A stretch of 64,000 bases of DNA from Coemansia sp. RSA 487 (GCA_027577595.1 JANBRJ010000012.1:186001-250000), one strand, 5' to 3'; shown: positions 1-10,868, counted from the stretch's first letter. The notes: generated from the sequence alone by a model not told the origin. Numbers and translations are program-made.

Positions 1-1689
1 GCAAGGTGTTGCTCAGGATATGTGTTAGGAGGCGGTGTTCGCAAGTCATACACCTCTTTGCCATCAGGTCCACTATAGTCATATCCACGAGCCATATTGC
101 CAGGCATTCTTGTGGCTGGTGTGTCTGCATCGCCACCAACAAGCTGCGAAATTGACATTACCCGGTGCTGTGTCTCCTCGTAAGGGTCTGGATAAGCGGC
201 GTCATTGTAGCCATGCCGGTAATGGTCGGCTGAACCACCGTACGCGTAGGCATATCCGCCCTGCCTGCTGTACTCGTCATAATGGCGACGGTCGCTATAT
301 CCAGCAACAGGTGTACGGGTGTCACGTGGTGATGTGGAAGCGGCTGCTTCAGACAAGAGCGACGTAATTCCAATCCCTGTAGACTGGCGTGGAATTTCTT
401 TCTCCCCGGCATAGACCATACGATCTGCGGCAGCCTACAGAAAACAAAGCAAATAAAAAAGAAAGGCGATAGGCGAAATCAAGACAATATTAGCAACACT
501 CTTGTATCTCTTCTCCCTCCCCATCTGTCTACAGCAAAAAGTGGATAACAGTGGTCAATGATGATGATCAACGGAAAATCATGAAACTTACATATGGATC
601 CATCGAGTATCGAGAAGTAGAGCCGTATACAGGGGACTCACGCTGGTACACTTGTGAAGAAGAACCATGTGCATTTGGCCGATATTCAGCTTCGGTGGGA
701 TATATCGCTGGGGCTGGCGAACCTTTATAGGGCGAGTAGACTGGTGGACCAGCGGCGCCATATCTATAAGACTGCTGTCCTGAAACATCGCCAGCAGGAG
801 CATGCATTGCGTAGTCACGCTCATGAGCCCGTCCGGCTTGTTCGTACGTGCCACGCGAATCTGGTGGTATATCACCCTGACGATAGTCATAATATACACC
901 CGACGATGACGGCGGCGGTAGTTGTTGCGCAGCATGACCATGGTCTACGACTGGTTCGACGTTAGCTGGATCCTGGCCATATGCCCGGGCAGCGTCGTAG
1001 TCGTAGCGTCGAGAGTAGTACTCGCCAGAGGCGTGTCTGTGCTGCGAATCATACGCATATGGCTGCTGTGGGGTTTGCTGGACATCGCCTCTTGGGTATG
1101 CAGAGCGATCATGGACGCCATGCGCATCGTGCTCACGCCGGCGCTGCTCGTACTCATAATCATACTCATACACAGGCGCCCTGTGCTGCTGATAGTGGTA
1201 TTGTTGGGGCTGACCACGTGCCGCTGCATCGGTGTATCCATACTCGGGCCTTCCATATGCATCACGGTAATCGGAGTATTCTGGATGTCCCGAAACTGAC
1301 GCACGTTCGTCATACTGCGTCTGTGAATATTTCTGCACACGGGCATCGGGGTAGGCATACTGATCGTAGACGGATTCAGGATAGTCGCTAACTGTGGTGT
1401 TCATATCTGGGCGGGGTTGCTCGTAGATTGGATCATACTGTGAATACTCGTTTTGCCGGGGCTGGACATGTTGAGGCCGCTGTTGTTGCTGAGGCGGGCT
1501 TTGATAGGGTGCGCTTTGCCGATATGCGTTGTCCGAGGCCTGGTATGAAGCAGGGTGTTGCTGTTGCTGCTGCGTGTAGTGGCTCTCATTGTTTTGAGCC
1601 GCATCTCCGTCGGCGCCAGACTTGCTGCTGTGAGGAGACAGCAAGCTGTTGAGGTTGTGGCGGCTACTTGGAGACTGATCGTACGACAT
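1..1689 (-). CDS. Tyr/Gln/Ser-rich low-complexity protein, N-terminal part (runs off window)
   Basis: Two exons are visible, complement(592..1689) and complement(<1..434). They are joined by a 157-nt intron (435..591) with donor GTAAGT, branch-like TTGCTAAT and acceptor CTGTAG. The join falls between codons and the frame stays open to the window edge, so the 3' end lies outside. The visible ~510 residues begin MSYDQSPSSRHNLNSLLSPH and are very rich in Tyr, Gln, Ser, Arg and Pro, with no folded domain I can name. Short hydrophobic motifs recur: LNSLLSP near residue 13, ITSLLSE just after the intron, and MSISQLVGG further on. Such tails are common at the start of fungal chromatin and transcription regulators; INO80-type N-termini are one possibility, but this is only a guess. 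The family must be read from the missing C-terminal part. Confidence 0.7.
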
Positions 1690-3385
1690 GCTATGGCCGA
1701 GTGAGCAGCTTTTTTGGTTAAATAAAACAAAAGCTTGCGCCTATTGTTTACAAATAAGATACAAAAGCAAAATTTAGAATTACGAAGGAATAAAACGAAA
1801 TTGTATAGCTCGAGAAAAATAGCCACGGAGTGAGTGAGTGTCCTACGCGTGTTTTGTTGTGAAAACCGGCAAATTTCAAGAAAAAAGGAGACGAAAGTCA
1901 GACCTGTAATAAAGTATAAACGAAATGTCCGAGCCAATATACTTTAAGAGATGGAAATAAATAAAAGGAAAAATGCATATCGTGATGAAGCAGCAAAGGA
2001 AAGAAAGGCAAGGGGGAGATATTGCCGTTAGTAGAAAGAAAGGGGATGGAAAAGAACACGGGCGGCCGGGCAAAATGGTTTAATATCCAAAAGTGGCAAA
2101 CAAGAAAAAATAGTGACCAAAAACCCAACGAATGCGGCGAGAGGAAATAATGGATACCACCCCGAAAAAGTCGCACTTGTCTTTTTACTCGACTTTATAT
2201 AATTAAGCAAACCGATGGACATTGCCTACACATTATTCCGTTGTAGCCACTCTCTTTCAGGACAAGGTTTGCTGTCCCTTTTTGGAGTCTTTGCTTCTTC
2301 TTTGTCTCAAAAGCGTCGTGCTTACACCAAACTAGCAAGCACGCCGCGTTAAGCTCTGAGGAAGCATAAAAGTCCCTGACAAGTATCTCTTATCTTTAAG
2401 GGGATATTTACCTTGGAAAATCAAGCGATGCAACCACAAGTATTAAAGATACACGCACGATCTTTTTTCCTTCGGCCAGGCACAAATAACGGCGGCTTAC
2501 GCGTAAAAGAGTATATGCGTAAGAATTCCTTCTGTACCAAAAAAACTCTCCACAGAAAGGGAAAACTTGGAGAGGAGGGAAAAAGGGGAGGAGGCTATTA
2601 GAGCAAAAAGACCGGGCAGTGGTACAAATATTTATTGGATGTTGTGGCGCGTCAAAGGCAACACGCACAAAATGCCCTGTTTCCGCGTGTGGTTGAGATA
2701 TACGAAAATACAGCAGACACTTCTTTAGATGTTGGTGCCAAAAAAGCACCTTCCCGTGCAAGCCTTAAATAAACTACAGGCCAAATAATATATCAGGTAC
2801 TCGCGTGCGCGCGCGTGCTTTGCGGTCTGGCGTTAACAAATTCCAGACTATCAGCAAAAACAAGTCTATGAATTCGCAAAACGCCTGTGTCGGGGCGTTG
2901 CTGAAAGAGAGAGAAAATAGGTATAACTGGGAAACAATCCGGGAAATGGTACTTGAGAATTAAAAAAGAAAACAAATTGAGACCGAATGGAATATATTTG
3001 ACAAGAATGAAGTAAAGAAAGAGAGCAGAAACCACAGCAAAGGTTTGCTTTCCACTTCCTGTGTCAAAAAGCCTCAATCAAACCACATCTTTCTTGTCGC
3101 AGAGACAGACAAAAAATCGATGAGTAAATTTGTTGCTAACAAAGACGTGCGGGAAGTTGCCATTGTTGCAGGCAAGGAAGTGCAGGGAAATCATTGCACC
3201 CCACCCTCCTTGCAACGCATACACCAATTTTACTGCTGACTGGCTGGGCCATCTTCAAATTAAATGTCTGCATATGTCTCTCTTGCCTTCAAGCATCCCT
3301 GCGCTTTGTCGTTTTCCTGAACCAAATACATTTAATTAATTTCAATGCCGATAAATAAGCGTTCATTGCATCCAAATTAAAAGCT
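1690..3385. other. Intergenic region, no supported gene
   Basis: About 1.7 kb between the start of the Tyr/Gln-rich gene and the stop of RPF1, both on the minus strand. It is AT-rich with many short purine and pyrimidine runs. The ORFs here are short, overlap on both strands and have no recognisable motif. It probably holds the promoter and 5'UTR of the Tyr/Gln-rich gene. I see no tRNA-like B box. Confidence 0.6.
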
Positions 3386-4309
3386 TCAAAGGAAGACTCT
3401 CCGGCGGCTGGTCTCCAGATCAGCCTTGTACATCCATTCGTACTCGCCGTCCACCGGGTCGTAGAGCCCCTTCTGCAACCACCGCAAGCGGAGCGTGAAC
3501 CTAGGGCCGATTTCCTGTAGATCGACGCGCTTGCCGCTGCGGAACACGTAGCGGTGCCTGCGGAAGAAGATAAAGTCGCGCTGGTTATGGAAGGTCACTG
3601 CCTGGCGGCCCTGGAACTCGGGCACCTGCGGAAACAGCGCAGCAAACATGCGGCCAACCGTGTGTCCCAGTCGTGTGGTGAACTGGTTCAGAATCAGCTC
3701 CGGGTTATGCGGCGTTGCCCGCGCATGGCCAGAGATCTCCTTTCCGCCCTTAATTCGCGTCAGGCGAAAATGCGCGGTCGGCCCGCTTGGCAGATGGACG
3801 ATAGTCACATGTGTCGGCTCCTTGTGGTCCTCAGTGACGACGATCAAATCCGTGTACTCTCTGTTTTTGCAAAACTGGATGATCTGCTGTAGCGCAAACT
3901 TCTTGCCGCGCTTGATGTATTCGAGGTTCGGGATCACCGACACGAGCTCCTTAACAAAGCCAACCGTGTGCCTCCCGGCGTTGGGCGTTGTTGTAATCAG
4001 CACCTTGGGTGCCTGGCCGTTGAAGTACTGTGCAAACTCATCCTCTTCTTCCTCTTTGGCCACTTCGCCGTCGTCGGCAGCTACAACGGCCTCATCAAAC
4101 TCGCGTGTGGTTTCCTGTGTGACTGGCACATTTTCGCGGAGCCGTGCCTCACGGAGCTCCGGGTTCTCTGCTTCTTCTTTCTTTATGTCCCTGCGCCGCT
4201 GCGACTTGACCTTGGCCTTTTCGTGCTTTTGCTTTAGATATAGCTCCTCCCGCTTGGCCTTGTTTTTTATGGATGACGGCTCAATCGTTGGAAGTCTTCT
4301 GCCCGACAT
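3386..4309 (-). CDS. RPF1: Ribosome production factor 1 (Brix domain)
   Basis: Single-exon gene of 307 residues. The N-terminal ~90 residues are charged and contain the family-typical NPELREARLRENVPVT. An acidic stretch follows, then a Brix domain from about residue 100 (APKVLITTTPNAGRHT) to the C-terminus. It ends with the hallmark block RQAVTFHNQRDFIFFRRHRY and a conserved FTLRLRWLQKG. Length and motif order match yeast Rpf1 (about 295 aa) better than the related Brix proteins Imp4, Ssf1 or Brx1. Rpf1 is nucleolar and is needed for 27S pre-rRNA processing and 60S subunit assembly. The start lies just before the charged region, with no better upstream ATG. Confidence 0.95.
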   Translation of the reverse strand: MSGRRLPTIEPSSIKNKAKREELYLKQKHEKAKVKSQRRRDIKKEEAENPELREARLRENVPVTQETTREFDEAVVAADDGEVAKEEEEDEFAQYFNGQAPKVLITTTPNAGRHTVGFVKELVSVIPNLEYIKRGKKFALQQIIQFCKNREYTDLIVVTEDHKEPTHVTIVHLPSGPTAHFRLTRIKGGKEISGHARATPHNPELILNQFTTRLGHTVGRMFAALFPQVPEFQGRQAVTFHNQRDFIFFRRHRYVFRSGKRVDLQEIGPRFTLRLRWLQKGLYDPVDGEYEWMYKADLETSRRRVFL

Positions 4310-4591
4310 TTGTGTGTTTGCTATATGATTTTAGCGGGACTTTAATGCTAGATTTCCAGTAAGTAATATAGAGGGAATATTATGTTTGAATGTATAGCTG
4401 TTCTACAAGACAAGTTGCCAGCAAAGAGCTGAAGCAAAAGATGTTCGAAAAAAGACACTTGTTGAGGGAAAAAAAAGTTTAGAACAAATCGTAATTTGAA
4501 AATCAAGGCACAGCTACATGGATCAAATCAGTCGATTAAATGACAGCTTTTGGAACAGAAAAGTGAAATGATAGTGACTGAGGAGAGGGGG

Positions 4592-6175
4592 TTACCGGCG
4601 TCCGCCCATACCGCCCATGCCACCCATTCCGCTCATCATCTGCGACATCATCTCTTGCATGTTACCCATGCCTCCAGCTCCGCCGCCGCCTCCACCGCCC
4701 ATCATCTGCTTCATCATGTTCTGGACGCCGCCCATTCCGCCCATCTGCTGGATCATCTTCTGCATGCCGCCCATTCCGCCCATCTGCTTGAGCATGTTGG
4801 GGTTCATCATAGCTCCAGGATTCTTTGCCATCTGCTGCATGGCGTTCGGGTTCATCTTGCCCAGCATTCCCTTCGGGCCGCCCATCTTCTTGACGATCTG
4901 GCCGAACTGGCGGTGCTGGTAGAGCAGAGCCTGGATCTCGACGGTGCGCACGCCGGATCCCATGGCCACACGGCGCAGCCGCTTCTCGTCGTCAAACATC
5001 TTCCCGTCGCTGCCAAGTTCGTTCTCGGTCATACTGTCAAAGATGCACATGTAGCTGCGTAGCTTGCGCGTGCTCTCGTCAGCGTCAAAACCCTGCATCA
5101 TCTCAGGCGACATACCAGGCATCATGCCCATGATCTTGTTCAGCGGACCCATCTTGAGAATGGTCTCGAGCTGGTCACGCATGTCCTTGAGCGTGAAGAC
5201 GCCCTTGGCAAGGTTTTTCATCATGTCGCCTTTCGTCTCCAGCTGCAGATCCTGTACGGTCTCAACGAGGCCGCTGAGATCGCCCATGCCCAGCATCTTG
5301 CTGACGAATGGACGCGCAGAGAACCGCTCTAGGTCGTGCATGTGCTCACCGGTTCCGATAAAAACGATAGGGCTCTCTGTGGCAGCAACTGCGCTGATGG
5401 CGCCTCCACCCTTGGCATGGCCGTCCATCTTTGTGATGATGATTGACCCGATGTCGACGGACTCTTTGAAGGCGCGCGCCTGCGAGTCGGCTGCCTGGCC
5501 AATGGTACCGTCCATGACAAAGATAGTATTGTCTGGCTTTACAGCCGCTGCTATCTGTTCCATCTCGGCAAAGAGCTCGGCCTCTTGCTTGTGGCGGCCA
5601 CTTGTGTCCACAATGATAATATCGAACTTTTCCTTCTTGAACTGTGCTACACCGTCCATCGCGATCTGCACAGGGTCGGCCTCGTTGTAGCTCCCGTAAT
5701 ACGGGATATGCGCACGCGATGCGTTCTGCTTCAGCTGGTCAAACGCTCCAGCGCGGAACGTGTCTGCGCACACAAGCCCCACCTTCATACCCTTGCGCTT
5801 GTAGTACGCCGCAAGCTTTGTGCACGATGTGGTTTTGCCGCTTCCCTGTAGCCCCACAAACATAATGATGTTCTGCCGTCCCTTACGCGGCATCCACGCC
5901 TCCTTCTTTGGATCCACCAGACTGCACAGCTCCTCGAACACTGCCGTTTGTATTACTTTGCGCTTGTTGCTGCTGGACGCCAGCTCGTCCATGTTGACAC
6001 GCTTCTTTACGTTTGCACGGAGCTGCCCTACCAGTCGCACATTTACATCTGATTCGAGAAGCGCTCCGCAAAGCTCTCGTAATAGCGCATCCAGTGCCTT
6101 TTCGTCAATCACCGGCTCCTTGGACAGTGCTTGAAGGGCACCATTGATGCGTGCGCCAAGCTCATTCAGCACCAT
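4592..6175 (-). CDS. SRP54: Signal recognition particle 54 kDa subunit
   Basis: Single exon, 527 residues. An N-terminal helical bundle is followed by the GTPase domain: P-loop GLQGSGKTT near residue 108, DTFRAGAFDQL, DTSGRH and TKMDGHAKGGG. The C-terminal M domain is Met-rich and ends in a Gly-Met-rich tail of repeated GGMGG units and a seven-Gly run. Length is close to yeast (541) and human (504) SRP54. As the GTPase of the signal recognition particle it binds signal sequences through the M domain and 7S RNA, and docks on the SRP receptor alpha subunit, whose gene also lies in this window (50050-51948). The repetitive tail may vary in length between strains. Confidence 0.97.
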   Translation of the reverse strand: MVLNELGARINGALQALSKEPVIDEKALDALLRELCGALLESDVNVRLVGQLRANVKKRVNMDELASSSNKRKVIQTAVFEELCSLVDPKKEAWMPRKGRQNIIMFVGLQGSGKTTSCTKLAAYYKRKGMKVGLVCADTFRAGAFDQLKQNASRAHIPYYGSYNEADPVQIAMDGVAQFKKEKFDIIIVDTSGRHKQEAELFAEMEQIAAAVKPDNTIFVMDGTIGQAADSQARAFKESVDIGSIIITKMDGHAKGGGAISAVAATESPIVFIGTGEHMHDLERFSARPFVSKMLGMGDLSGLVETVQDLQLETKGDMMKNLAKGVFTLKDMRDQLETILKMGPLNKIMGMMPGMSPEMMQGFDADESTRKLRSYMCIFDSMTENELGSDGKMFDDEKRLRRVAMGSGVRTVEIQALLYQHRQFGQIVKKMGGPKGMLGKMNPNAMQQMAKNPGAMMNPNMLKQMGGMGGMQKMIQQMGGMGGVQNMMKQMMGGGGGGGAGGMGNMQEMMSQMMSGMGGMGGMGGRR

Positions 6176-6379
6176 GTTCTATTTATGTATATTGCGTGTG
6201 TTTTGCGTTGGCTAATCGAATGGGCCTGATTCTTGCAAGAATAATTAAAAGTATAAAATGCTTTACGAAAGGAAAAAAAAAGCAATTGCTTGCAACAGGA
6301 AAAACTGCCATTTTTCTCCACTCATATGCACGTGACAAACACTGTTTGAAATGCTAAAGCACAGCTTATAGAAAGTTTC

Positions 6380-7810
6380 TTAGTTGCTGCGAGCAATCGG
6401 TGTCTCGAGCCACTGGCCAAGCGCGTGCTTGGAGAACTTATTCTCCCACTTGTCGTCGTCGGTGGTTTTTGTCACGTCGTAGACGACGCTGCCGCGGACA
6501 ACGGTCTGGTGGACGGCACCCTTGCAGACGCGCTCCTTGTAGGGCGTCAGCTTGTTACGGAAGTGGAGCTTGTCTGCGGTGATTTTATTCTCCTCCTCGG
6601 GGCTCCACACGACAAAGTCAGCATCCAAACCAACAGCAATCTTTCCCTTCCTGTCCCTGAGGCCCGAGTGCACAGCGGTGCGCTCGCAGATCAGACGCAC
6701 GATGTCCTGGAACGACAGTCCGCGCTTTTGGCCCTCGGTCCAGAGCAGCGGAAGTCCGATGCCAACCGACGCAATGCCGCCCCACGCCTTGACAAAGTCG
6801 CCCTCGACGGAGTCGGCTGCGATCTTGCCGCCGCAGCACGGGTGCAGCTTGAGATCGGGTGTGCATGGCGAGTGGTCCGACACAATAAAGTCGATGGTAC
6901 CGTCCAGCACAGCATCCCACAGCTTATCGCGGTTCTCCTTGCCACGGATAGGCGGGCAGCACTTGTACTCCGTGCTGCGGCTCGGGATGTCCTCGGAGCT
7001 GATCGACAGGTAGTGGAAGCACGTCTCGACGGTCAGTGGCAGGCCCTCAGCCTTTGCCGCGCGGATCGCAGGCAGCGCATCGGCCGCCGACAAATGCACG
7101 ATGTGGCACGGCACATGCGGCGCAAACTCGCGGCACATCTGGATGACCAGATCGATGGCCTTGACTTCCATGTTTGGCGGACGCGAGTCCAGGAACGTAT
7201 TGTATTCGATTGGGTTCTTTGCCGCATCGACGGTTGCGCCGGTGTCCATTTCGGCGTGGAACATGATAAGTCCGTTCTTCTTCTTCAGCTCCACCATGGC
7301 TGCACGCAACTGCTCCTCATTGACCGGCGGGAACTCGTCCACGCCGCTGTCGCACAGGAAGCACTTGAATCCGCGTGCGCCGGCATCCAGCATCGGCGCC
7401 AAATCCAATGCGTTGCCGGGGACCACACCGCCCCACGTGCCTACATCAACCCACATACCCTTCTGGAAGCTCTCGCGCTTCTGGCGGTATGCGCCGACGG
7501 TGACTGTCGACGGGATGCAGTTCAGCGGCATGTCGACGATGGTTGTCACGCCGCCGGCTGCTGCTGAGTGCGACGCCGTCACCACGCCCTCCCACTGCGT
7601 GCGCCCTGGCTGGTTGATGTGCACATGCCCGTCGACGATTCCTGGCATCAGTAGCTTGTCGCCAGCGTCGAGCGATGCGCCATCGGGACGGTACTCACTT
7701 TCGATGCGAGCAACCTTGCCGGCGCTGTCGACGTAGATCGTTGCAGGGCCGACCGTTGCGCCCGAGTCGAGCAGCACGCGCTTTCCAGTGAAGGCTGTTT
7801 CCTGGCTCAT
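6380..7810 (-). CDS. DAL1: Allantoinase
   Basis: Single exon, 476 residues, of the cyclic amidohydrolase (TIM-barrel) family. Metal-site elements are visible in order: DGHVHINQPG near residue 60, the probable carboxylated Lys in GFKCFLCDSGVDEFP, MFHAE, CHIVHLSAADAL and SDHSPC. The blocks MPGIVDGHVHINQPGRTQWE and GVTTIVDMPLN are typical of allantoinase rather than dihydropyrimidinase or dihydroorotase. The enzyme opens the ring of allantoin to allantoate in purine degradation for nitrogen. The start MSQETAF directly precedes the beta-sandwich segment, so I accept it. No other ureide-pathway gene is adjacent. No clear peroxisomal signal is seen at the C-terminus (ends ARSN). Confidence 0.92.
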   Translation of the reverse strand: MSQETAFTGKRVLLDSGATVGPATIYVDSAGKVARIESEYRPDGASLDAGDKLLMPGIVDGHVHINQPGRTQWEGVVTASHSAAAGGVTTIVDMPLNCIPSTVTVGAYRQKRESFQKGMWVDVGTWGGVVPGNALDLAPMLDAGARGFKCFLCDSGVDEFPPVNEEQLRAAMVELKKKNGLIMFHAEMDTGATVDAAKNPIEYNTFLDSRPPNMEVKAIDLVIQMCREFAPHVPCHIVHLSAADALPAIRAAKAEGLPLTVETCFHYLSISSEDIPSRSTEYKCCPPIRGKENRDKLWDAVLDGTIDFIVSDHSPCTPDLKLHPCCGGKIAADSVEGDFVKAWGGIASVGIGLPLLWTEGQKRGLSFQDIVRLICERTAVHSGLRDRKGKIAVGLDADFVVWSPEEENKITADKLHFRNKLTPYKERVCKGAVHQTVVRGSVVYDVTKTTDDDKWENKFSKHALGQWLETPIARSN

Positions 7811-8429
7811 TCTTGGCTGATAACTTTTTGATTACGTAGCTGTAAAAACAAGTAGATGGCTGTGCAAAGTAGACAATTAATAACGCAAAGGCACTCTGTA
7901 GAGCAGAGAGAAAGAAGGAGAGGAGATGCACGCGCATTGCTAATACAGCGCTATTTAAACGCACGCAGCTACCGCCTGCCTCTCCCTCCCGTGCGACTGG
8001 AAACACAGATAAGTTTCAAATACACAAAAGAACCCGCTGCCGTAATTATCTCTCATTCTCACTCTCAAAACGATAGAAAGTGCGGCGAATATTGCCAATG
8101 CGACCATGACCTAGGCTCTAGGATCTTGATGCAGATGAAAACAGGTTGCATAGCTTGCATTCTGCGATGTCATGCAAATGCCAGGCTATCTGGCAAACAC
8201 AAGCTATTTCTACATGTCTACCAGGACAACATTCTGTGCATCATGCCAATAGAATATAATAGCATGTATCAGTGTATTTATGACGAAAAGCTACTCTCGG
8301 CAGAGCCGGATAAAAAACGAACAGTAGTCACTGTGCAAGGAATCAAAGGGCAAAATCAATTTGAGATAGCATAAATCCTCCGCTCTTCTCCAAATTTATC
8401 TTTTAGCGGAATAAATTGCTTTACTGGCT
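7811..8429. other. Intergenic region between allantoinase and DEG1
   Basis: About 620 nt carrying the allantoinase promoter and the DEG1 3' flank. A plus-strand open frame of 172 codons crosses it (7856-8374), but its composition is unlike neighbouring genes, it has no recognisable motif and it overlaps the allantoinase upstream region. I do not call it a gene. Confidence 0.5.
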
Positions 8430-9989
8430 CTACTCGTTTTCTGTGTTATTATGCGTGAGCTTGGTGCGTTTGCTACTGCCCTTACGCTCAAACCATGTCT
8501 GGTTACGAAGCTCGACGGGGTCGGCTCTTTTGCGCTCGAGAATCGGCACGTAGTTGCGCAGATTCTTGATTGCTCCGCCACCAACAATAATCTGATTCAC
8601 GCCTTTCTTCTCGATCTGCGCATACGGCTCACGACAGTTGGCCCATTGATCTTGCTCCGGCAGCCTGTCTTCGCCTTCGACATTTCTCAGACTCTCAGGG
8701 ATCGGAATGGCTGTGTTGCGCAGGTTCTGCAGCAGCGCCCCTGCAATGATCGCCTGTGTGTTGAGCTGACACCACTGCCGCAGAACCGCCCTGTCCAGCG
8801 TAGCCATGTTTGCAACGTCTTGTCCGGGACTGCGCACGTATATCCAATCGACATCGGCCTTGTCGAATGCACAGTCTGCAAGCACAAGCGGCGTGTCGGC
8901 TGCCATCTCGTATTCAGGCTTACCAACCATGTTTTGCACGTCCACCATCCGGTCAACAACGTTTGGCTGCTCAAGCCCTTGCCCAACAAGAAAAAGAATC
9001 GCCATCATACAGCGCACTTGGTGCCACAGAAACGCAGTGCCTCGCAGCTCCAGTTGCCACCACTTGCTTTCGGCGCTCTGGCCGTCGCCAACAAATGAGA
9101 CGCGCGATGGAACAGGGTTGATTGCAATGTCAAGGACGGTCCGCTCAAAGTTAGCAATCTGCTTGGCCGGATCCAGTCTGCAAAAATTGCGGAAATCGTG
9201 CGTGCCTACGTACTTACTGGCCGCATCTCGCATTACTTCAATGTTGAGCCCATCGCCGCTAAAGAAGTACCTGTAGAACCGCGACTTGCACGAAAACCGT
9301 GCGCTAAAGTCTGCCCTCACAGGTGCCCACGCCAAGATACGGATCTCTGGCGGCAGACATTTGTTCAGCATGTTTACGTAAGGAAGCTCGCTCTCGATGG
9401 GCGGAAGCAGCACAGGTCTGTTTCCATTGCGTTCCTCGCGGACAATATCTCCGCTGCCGTTTATCTCGATCTCTGCTGCCTCCTCCTCGGAAACGAACTT
9501 TCCTGTGGATCTGACATAGAGCGCTACCACTTGTCCAAATCCACTGACTCCGCGGTCTGTTCTGCCGCAGCGCGAGTAGTCGCACTCGGATTCGCTGGTG
9601 ATCAGCTTGCAGTTCGCCAGCGCCTTGAACAGCTCGCCCTCTACTGTTGGATACTGGTCTTCGATCTCCCGCTTCTCATCCGATCCCAGCGCATTTCCTT
9701 GCCGCGCAAGCCCATGGTATGGCCATCCAAAGTAGCTGAACTTGAATGCTACCTTGCGCTCTGAAAATTTGCTAAAGTCGAACTGTCTTTCTCTTTTTGT
9801 CTGCTTTTGCGACTTCCGAGTAGGGGTTTTATTATCTGGCGCTGTCTCAGTATTCTTTGTGGCTTTGACCTGATCTAATTCAGCTTCTGGCTTCTCCTTT
9901 GTGATGCTGGCTCCTTCAACCCGTTTCTCAAGAAACTGCAGTCTCTTGATAAGTGCCTCTTTGGACCAATCCTTGTACTCGGTATCCAT
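8430..9989 (-). CDS. DEG1: tRNA pseudouridine(38/39) synthase
   Basis: 519 residues from the start MDTEYKDWSKEALIKRL, which aligns with the N-terminal WSKE-L-R segment of yeast Deg1. It is a TruA-family enzyme. The catalytic aspartate sits in SRCGRTDRGVSGFGQ, followed by the family blocks DARFSC-like (DFSARFSCKSRFYRYFF), HDFRNFCRLD and AFLWHQVRCMMAILFLVGQ. It isomerises uridines 38 and 39 in tRNA anticodon stems. The frame stays open 36 codons further upstream to an ATG at 10097. That extension has Arg/Lys, Ser and hydrophobic residues and no acidic ones, so it could be a mitochondrial presequence (see findings). I annotate the internal start as the conserved one. Confidence 0.93.
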   Translation of the reverse strand: MDTEYKDWSKEALIKRLQFLEKRVEGASITKEKPEAELDQVKATKNTETAPDNKTPTRKSQKQTKRERQFDFSKFSERKVAFKFSYFGWPYHGLARQGNALGSDEKREIEDQYPTVEGELFKALANCKLITSESECDYSRCGRTDRGVSGFGQVVALYVRSTGKFVSEEEAAEIEINGSGDIVREERNGNRPVLLPPIESELPYVNMLNKCLPPEIRILAWAPVRADFSARFSCKSRFYRYFFSGDGLNIEVMRDAASKYVGTHDFRNFCRLDPAKQIANFERTVLDIAINPVPSRVSFVGDGQSAESKWWQLELRGTAFLWHQVRCMMAILFLVGQGLEQPNVVDRMVDVQNMVGKPEYEMAADTPLVLADCAFDKADVDWIYVRSPGQDVANMATLDRAVLRQWCQLNTQAIIAGALLQNLRNTAIPIPESLRNVEGEDRLPEQDQWANCREPYAQIEKKGVNQIIVGGGAIKNLRNYVPILERKRADPVELRNQTWFERKGSSKRTKLTHNNTENE

Positions 9990-10535
9990 AGTTGGCTTTT
10001 TCTTGTAAATAAAAGTAGAGAATGCTGCCGAGCTCAAAAACGTAACGCTAGCTCTTTTGTAGAACGAACAGATCTGTGATACGGCTAAAAGGCACATATA
10101 ACAAGTAAATCACCTTTTTAGTGCACAGATCCACACGCGCCGTTAGATATTGATCAAAGAGAAAATTGACAAGATAGTTAACCCGTTATTCTGGTTCTTG
10201 TCTTGTTTTGTCTCATCTTTGCAGCTGCATTTTAATAATATCATCGCAGAGTCCTGTAAAATGGAGTTTGTGGGTTTTCACTAAAAAAAAAGCGTTTGAT
10301 GTGTGCCACAATTAGCATCGGCTCCAAGCTTATTTCAAATCCACATTAGTCGGAACCACAGCAGTTGAGGTACCAGTCTACATTTTTCTAATGCCAAGCA
10401 ATCCATAGGATAAACCGTGCAAAACAAACACTAGGCTTGTATTACTGCAACATATCAAATATATTTCTGTAAAATCTTTCTTCTCCTTTTTGTAAACTGT
10501 ATAGTCCATACATACTATGTAGCAAAGCTGCAAGA
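9990..10535. other. Upstream region of DEG1 and 3' flank of mL60 gene
   Basis: About 550 nt. The proximal part (9990-10097) is an in-frame extension of DEG1. The rest is AT-rich, with no gene-like frame beyond the mL60 3' flank and no clear TATA box. Confidence 0.5.
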
Positions 10536-10868
10536 TCAAAAGCCGACTGGCGTTGTGCGCGGGATGGGACGCTTTGTAAAGTGAGGCACCTTGTGCACGC
10601 TTTTGCGGTGTTTGTTGGCTGTCCGTGAGAACGTCGTGTATTTGTCACGAGGAAGCATCTCATGCTCTCTTGGAATCGCTTTAGCAAGTTCCAGCTGCTT
10701 GCAGTCGACTCCAGATGCAGCAAGCGTGTCGATAACGCTGTCTACCTCGCGCAGGCGCTTGCGAACGTTTGCTTTGCGTGTTTTGCTCATTCTCCACGAA
10801 ATCCTCCACGCCCGACCGCCAAAGGCCGTAAGTGTTGGTCTGAATGCACCGCCTAGTGAGCCAAACAT
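10536..10868 (-). CDS. MRPL31: Mitochondrial large-subunit ribosomal protein mL60
   Basis: 110 residues from MFGSLGGAFRPTLTAFGG. The central block WRISWRMSKTRKANVRKRLR, then EVDSVIDTL and the C-terminal PRDKYTTFSRTANKHRKSVH with a final P-R-T-T-P-x-GF, is the signature of the fungal-specific mitoribosomal protein Mrpl31/mL60. The basic, acid-free N-terminus fits import into mitochondria. The frame is open for 27 further codons upstream, but family members begin MFG, so I use the internal ATG at 10868. Confidence 0.93.
   Translation of the reverse strand: MFGSLGGAFRPTLTAFGGRAWRISWRMSKTRKANVRKRLREVDSVIDTLAASGVDCKQLELAKAIPREHEMLPRDKYTTFSRTANKHRKSVHKVPHFTKRPIPRTTPVGF

Noticed and set aside
7856-8374. 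172-codon plus-strand frame upstream of allantoinase
   Set aside because: No domain or compositional support; it overlaps the allantoinase 5' region and looks like chance.
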